Source of the DNA: Mucilaginibacter pineti
Lineage (GTDB): Bacteria > Bacteroidota > Bacteroidia > Sphingobacteriales > Sphingobacteriaceae
Length of the DNA: 64,000 bases
NCBI RefSeq assembly: GCF_900101875.1
Contig: NZ_FNAI01000008.1
Span: forward strand, 1-64,000
Direction of reading: 5' to 3'
In this document: positions 60,686 through 64,000 of the stretch, piece by piece
Position numbering within the stretch: position 1 is the stretch's first letter
Layout: each line of letters opens with the position of its first letter
Position numbers and translations under genes: made by a program
Notes under the pieces: generated by a model
The model's database searches: none
Told to the model about the DNA's origin: nothing
The model's input: the letters and a program-made list of their open reading frames with translations, nothing else

Positions 60686-61642
60686 TTATCTGATCTTTTT
60701 ATAAACCATGCGGGCCTGCCGGTTCAGGATACAAAGTTGCTCCTTGCTGTTAATTATAAATTCGGCATCAACAGGCTCCCATGCTCTGACATAAAACTTT
60801 GTATCGGAGGCCGCTTTCATTTCGATGAAGCGATCCGGTCTTGGTTTGAGGATGAGGTGCCCTTTTTCCACCAGCACTTCAACCGTATCATATGGCCCGG
60901 CGTACTTTCCGGCGTAAGTATTCAATATTTTTTGTTTCACCTTTACAGGCTGGTAGAGAAACTTCCGTTGGTTCAACAGCCAGGTATAAAACTTCGGGTT
61001 GTTATATGTGGTATCCCAACTATTATGGTTGGCCTGAGGGTACAGCGTGAGTCGGACGTTGGAACAAAACCGCCTGAGAATATCTACCATTTCGATACTC
61101 CGCTTTGGGGGAGCAACATCATCCTTGAACCCGTGAAAAGCCCATACAGCCATATTCCTTAAGCGAAAGAGATTAGCCGTGTCACGGCCTCCTGCAATAG
61201 GTGCTATGGCGGCGAAAAGTTCAGGGTATTTTATGGCCATACTCCATGTACCAGCGCCGCCCATGCTGATGCCTGTCAAATATATACGGTTGGTATCTAC
61301 CCGGTAGCTTTGTTTGGTCCTTTGCAGAAGCCGGTACAATTCGTCCTCATTCCATCCCAAATTGTCAGTTTGTGGAGATATCAAAATGAAAGGGAACTCC
61401 TTACCCTGCGCCACAAGTTTGGGCAAACCATTTCCTTTAACCCTTTCCAGATCGCTACCACTTTCTCCCGATCCGTGCAGGTACATCACCAAGGGAAATT
61501 GTTTATCAATTTGCTCTTTATAGCCTTCCGGCAGGTACAGCAGGTAGTCGGTTTCCCTGACAAGCTTTTCATGGCTTTGCTGGGCAAACGCTGAAAAAGC
61601 TAAAAAGAGCGGCATAGAAATGCTAAGTAGTGTTTTAATCAT
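60686..61642 (-). CDS. Exported esterase, dienelactone hydrolase/PHB-depolymerase-like
   Basis: A 318-residue alpha/beta hydrolase with a signal peptide (residues 1-20). The elements are LPLVMYLHGSGESGSD (oxyanion), GISMGGAGTWSMA (nucleophile Ser, about 151), FHGFKDDVAPP (Asp, about 215) and ANHNSWD (His, about 248). The last 70 residues form an extra beta domain (GKYAGPYDTVEVLVEKG). Probably cleaves esters in the periplasm or outside. Confidence 0.85.
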   Translation of the reverse strand: MIKTLLSISMPLFLAFSAFAQQSHEKLVRETDYLLYLPEGYKEQIDKQFPLVMYLHGSGESGSDLERVKGNGLPKLVAQGKEFPFILISPQTDNLGWNEDELYRLLQRTKQSYRVDTNRIYLTGISMGGAGTWSMAIKYPELFAAIAPIAGGRDTANLFRLRNMAVWAFHGFKDDVAPPKRSIEMVDILRRFCSNVRLTLYPQANHNSWDTTYNNPKFYTWLLNQRKFLYQPVKVKQKILNTYAGKYAGPYDTVEVLVEKGHLILKPRPDRFIEMKAASDTKFYVRAWEPVDAEFIINSKEQLCILNRQARMVYKKIR

Positions 61643-61714
61643 AAGTTTTTCGGTCTCATGTAAATTTGAATCGGCCGGAAGATGCAGGTAAAATTAAGCC
61701 GTTTGAAAATCACC

Positions 61715-61747
61715 TTGCAGGACGAAAATGCGATTTGGCAGGCAAAA
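61715..61747. promoter_or_regulatory. AraC-type two-half-site operator, site 2
   Basis: TTGCAGGAC-N9-ATTTGGCAGG, with GCAGG at 61717-61721 and 61738-61742, 21 bp apart. It lies between the esterase gene (start 61642, -) and the lipoprotein gene (start 61844, +) and could serve either. Confidence 0.5.
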
Positions 61748-61843
61748 AGATAATAATGGCCCGTTACCTTACTACTTTGTCTGTCTTTCAGGTTTCTTTG
61801 CACTCGACGGCTCTGTTATTGTCTTTAAATCATCTAAATATTT

Positions 61844-62365
61844 ATGAAAAGAAAAGAATTGATTGCTCCCAAGATTGGAATATTTTGTTGCTTGTTATTT
61901 CTTGTCGTTGCTGTGGGCTTAGGTTTCGGATGCCGAAAAACATCGAAAGGAGATGCTTGTGATGGCATGCTTAGCGAAAGCACACCTGTTCAGATGGCGG
62001 TGATTTTCCTTGATGGCAAAACTGGTGAAAACGTATTGCTTTCTAAAAACATTAATCCCGCTACTGTAATGATAACACAATCTCCTGATAATGCAAATGC
62101 CATACATGGCATGATGATCAATCAGCCGGGATCACCTTTTCACGGCGCGCTGTTATTTAACGTTGCGGATACTGAAATGGGTGACTTCAGTTATAAGATC
62201 GATATAGGTTTTGATCGTGCAATATTGTCCTATACCAATCAGAAATTGAAAAGCGATAACCCCTGCAAGCCTTATTATATCAATTTAAGTAACCCGGTGA
62301 TCACCGGTCATCCATTTACGATTTTGAGGCTGGGATCGCGGTTGCTTTTTAAAATTATGCTTTAA
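61844..62365 (+). CDS. Putative lipoprotein, unknown
   Basis: A 173-residue protein. The N-terminus has a hydrophobic helix ending in LGFGC, a plausible lipobox with Cys at about 30. The rest is a beta-rich extracytoplasmic domain (ESTPVQMAVIFLDG, NPVITGHPFTILRLG) without a recognised family. It stands alone between two AraC-type operator-like sites. Confidence 0.5.
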   Translation: MKRKELIAPKIGIFCCLLFLVVAVGLGFGCRKTSKGDACDGMLSESTPVQMAVIFLDGKTGENVLLSKNINPATVMITQSPDNANAIHGMMINQPGSPFHGALLFNVADTEMGDFSYKIDIGFDRAILSYTNQKLKSDNPCKPYYINLSNPVITGHPFTILRLGSRLLFKIML

Positions 62366-62377
62366 TTCTGATCACAT

Positions 62378-62410
62378 TCGCAGGAGAAAAATGGGATTTG
62401 GCAGATAAAC
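62378..62410. promoter_or_regulatory. AraC-type two-half-site operator, site 3
   Basis: TCGCAGGAG-N9-ATTTGGCAGA, with GCAGG at 62380-62384 and GCAGA at 62401-62405, 21 bp apart. It lies 58-90 bp before the start of the ABC exporter ATPase gene and is the least perfect of the three. Confidence 0.45.
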
Positions 62411-62467
62411 ATCCGGCGATCGTCTAAATACCTATGCTTTCGTAGGTTAAGCCGCTTTCTTTGTACG

Positions 62468-63382
62468 ATGGAGCAATCATATATATTGGAAACACGTGCG
62501 CTGGGCCACCGATTTACAGACGGCGCAGCCGTATTAAACGATATCTGCCTTCAAGTACCCGAAAGATCGGTGTACGGGTTTCTTGGCGCAAACGGCGCAG
62601 GAAAAACAACCACGTTGCGCCTGGTACTTGGCCTGTTGGAAAAGCAACAGGGAGAGATTCTTCTGTTCGGCCAGCCATTCGGCCGTAATCGATTGCAGGC
62701 GCTGCAAAGAATTGGTGCGATGATCGAATCACCTTCACTATACGGCCATTTAACAGCAACGGAAAACTTGTTGGTGCTGCAAAAAATTTATGGTTGCCCG
62801 AAAGAAAGGATCGCATTGGTGCTGGAAATGGTCGGGCTGAGCGCAACAGGTAGCAAAAAAGCTGCCCGATTTTCTTTGGGAATGAAGCAGCGGCTGAGTA
62901 TTGCGATGGCTTTGTTGCACGAACCGTCACTTTTGATCCTGGACGAGCCTACGAACGGGCTCGACCCCAATGGTATGATTGAAGTGCGTGAACTGCTGCT
63001 TTCGCTAAACCGAAAGCATGGTATTACAATCGTGATCTCCAGCCACCTGTTGGGGGAGATCGAAAAAATGGTGAGCCATGTGGGTATTATCCATAGCGGC
63101 AGCTTATTGTTCCAGGGGACGCTCGCCGAATTACAACAGCAGCGCAGTGCCGGTGGCCGGCTTAGCCTTTATACCGATGACCAGTCAAAAACGACCAGCG
63201 TGCTTCGGGCGATGAACATACAGGCGACGTTTGATGGCGGTAAGTTTACCATGCCTATGCCTCAGCAGGAAATGATTGCCGCCCTTGCTAAAGAACTAAT
63301 AGGTTCCGGCGTAAGCTTATATGAACTCAGCCCGGCGGGCAATGACCTGGAGGCAATCTTTATGGATATGATCACACATTAA
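62468..63382 (+). CDS. ABC exporter ATPase (antibiotic/peptide immunity type)
   Basis: A 304-residue ATP-binding subunit. Walker A is GANGAGKTTT (about 42-51), the signature is FSLGMKQRLSIA (about 138-149), Walker B is LLILDEPTNGLDP (about 160-172), followed by the H-loop in VISSHLLGE. The C-terminal 90 residues form the regulatory extension seen in CcmA/BcrA-like ATPases for drug or lantibiotic export. The permease gene follows after 9 bp. Confidence 0.9.
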   Translation: MEQSYILETRALGHRFTDGAAVLNDICLQVPERSVYGFLGANGAGKTTTLRLVLGLLEKQQGEILLFGQPFGRNRLQALQRIGAMIESPSLYGHLTATENLLVLQKIYGCPKERIALVLEMVGLSATGSKKAARFSLGMKQRLSIAMALLHEPSLLILDEPTNGLDPNGMIEVRELLLSLNRKHGITIVISSHLLGEIEKMVSHVGIIHSGSLLFQGTLAELQQQRSAGGRLSLYTDDQSKTTSVLRAMNIQATFDGGKFTMPMPQQEMIAALAKELIGSGVSLYELSPAGNDLEAIFMDMITH

Positions 63383-63391
63383 AAATATTTT

Positions 63392-64000
63392 ATGATTCAG
63401 TTTGTACAAAGTTTTGAAAGCGAATGGCTGAAGCGCAAGCGTAGCCTCGCGTCCTGGCTGGTGATCTGCGGCGCGTTTTTTACGCCGCTGGTCATTACTG
63501 TCGCGAAGATTGTCCGGCATGGTGCGCTGGCCGCTTCCAGCCGTCTCCCAAATTATTGGGAGGCGCTCTGGAAGAGTTCCTGGGAGTCTATGGCCATTTT
63601 TTTGTTGCCGCTCGGTGCTATCCTGGCGAGCAGCCTAATCACGCAGCTGGAATTCAAAAACAACACTTGGAAACTATTACACACGACACCGCAGCGTTAT
63701 GGAGTGATATTTTTAGCGAAGCTGTCGGTGATCCTGGTCATGATGCTGCAATTTTTAATCTTATTTAACATAGGTATTTATTTATCCGGCGTACTGCCAG
63801 GATTACTGTTTGGCGTAAGTTATCCTGCTGAACCAATCCCGGTGACATACTTCATGACAGAGAACGGTCGGTATTTCCTGGCATGCCTGCCTATAATCGC
63901 ACTTCAATACCTCATCAGTTTGCAGTTTAAGAACTTTCTCGTGCCGGTAGGCATTGGCCTGGTGCTCTGGATCTTGTCGGTAGCAGTGCTAAGCTGGCCG
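63392..64000 (+). CDS. ABC-2-type permease of the exporter, 3' end outside the window
   Basis: A frame open from the ATG at 63392 to the window end (203 codons). It starts MIQFVQSFESEWLKRKRSLASWL, typical of BcrB/NatB-like immunity permeases, of which residues 8-18 mark the conserved S-E-x-x-K-x-K-R-S. Four or more membrane helices follow (about 19-37, 63-83, 103-128, 158-178). It must pair with the ATPase at 62468. A second permease is common downstream. Confidence 0.8.
   Translation, partial: MIQFVQSFESEWLKRKRSLASWLVICGAFFTPLVITVAKIVRHGALAASSRLPNYWEALWKSSWESMAIFLLPLGAILASSLITQLEFKNNTWKLLHTTPQRYGVIFLAKLSVILVMMLQFLILFNIGIYLSGVLPGLLFGVSYPAEPIPVTYFMTENGRYFLACLPIIALQYLISLQFKNFLVPVGIGLVLWILSVAVLSWP

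Noticed and set aside
60632..61162. 176-codon + strand ORF
   Set aside because: Antisense to the esterase gene, which has signal peptide and catalytic triad.
1..64000. CRISPR arrays, tRNA or rRNA genes, complete insertion sequences
   Set aside because: No regularly spaced repeats, cloverleaf-like sequences or transposase motifs were noticed on reading; small tRNA genes could still be missed without a folding search.

Overview
The window reads as chromosome of a Sphingobacteriaceae-type Bacteroidota, closest in style to Mucilaginibacter or Pedobacter. The evidence is about 50% GC, TAnnTTTG-type -7 promoter boxes with little leader in front of several genes, AraC-type membrane regulators, a Bacteroidota-type ECF sigma factor, an imuA-imuB-dnaE2 cassette, and many MacB/FtsX-like permeases. 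No tRNA, rRNA, CRISPR array or complete transposase was seen. All family names are recognised from the sequence by memory; no search was run.

Layout. Positions 1-5.2 kb are a remnant of a conjugative or mobilisable element: a palindrome-rich junction that cuts an ArdC-like gene, an M23 peptidase, a second ArdC-like protein with a broken zinc site, a DUF4099/DUF3945-type protein, a PH-domain membrane protein and a DUF1281-like protein. Positions 5.4-9.0 kb hold the first of three giant genes that fuse a membrane AraC-type regulator to a MacB/FtsX permease; the others are at 21.5-24.9 and 45.7-49.3 kb, and an unfused relative is at 27.3-29.7 kb. Positions 9.2-20.6 kb are mostly DNA repair: Fpg/Nei glycosylase, SRAP/HMCES-like protein, the mutasome ImuA-ImuB-DnaE2, a Cdd1-like helix-hairpin-helix protein and an AlkB-like dioxygenase. 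At 20.7-21.4 kb an orphan acetolactate synthase small subunit sits behind a textbook Ile/Val leader-peptide attenuator.

Positions 25-33 kb mix envelope hydrolases, gene remnants (a FecR piece joined to an Lrp piece) and an orphan ECF sigma factor. Positions 33-43 kb are a probable defence island: a HEPN-type gene whose middle third lies inverted, a PD-(D/E)XK-like protein, a 1301-residue SMEK-type STAND NTPase, a divergent PIN-like nuclease and a MltR/HEPN-type protein. This three-gene module is the best candidate here for an undescribed system. Positions 43-57 kb are housekeeping and stress genes (Nudix, cupin, RRM protein, GNAT, Ku, PhnA/YjdM, lipocalin, antiporter, response regulator, PAS protein, exonuclease III). 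Positions 57-64 kb hold an amidase/beta-lactamase-like pair, an esterase, a lipoprotein and the start of an ABC exporter. Three intergenic sites there carry the same two half-sites exactly 21 bp apart, as expected for one AraC-type activator.

A quality warning applies to the whole window. At least four single-base losses break genes that otherwise read well (two in a DUF1281-like gene, one in dnaE2, one in an alpha/beta hydrolase), a fifth is likely near 19.32 kb, and all can be repaired by adding one base to a homopolymer. These may be sequencing errors rather than true pseudogenes.
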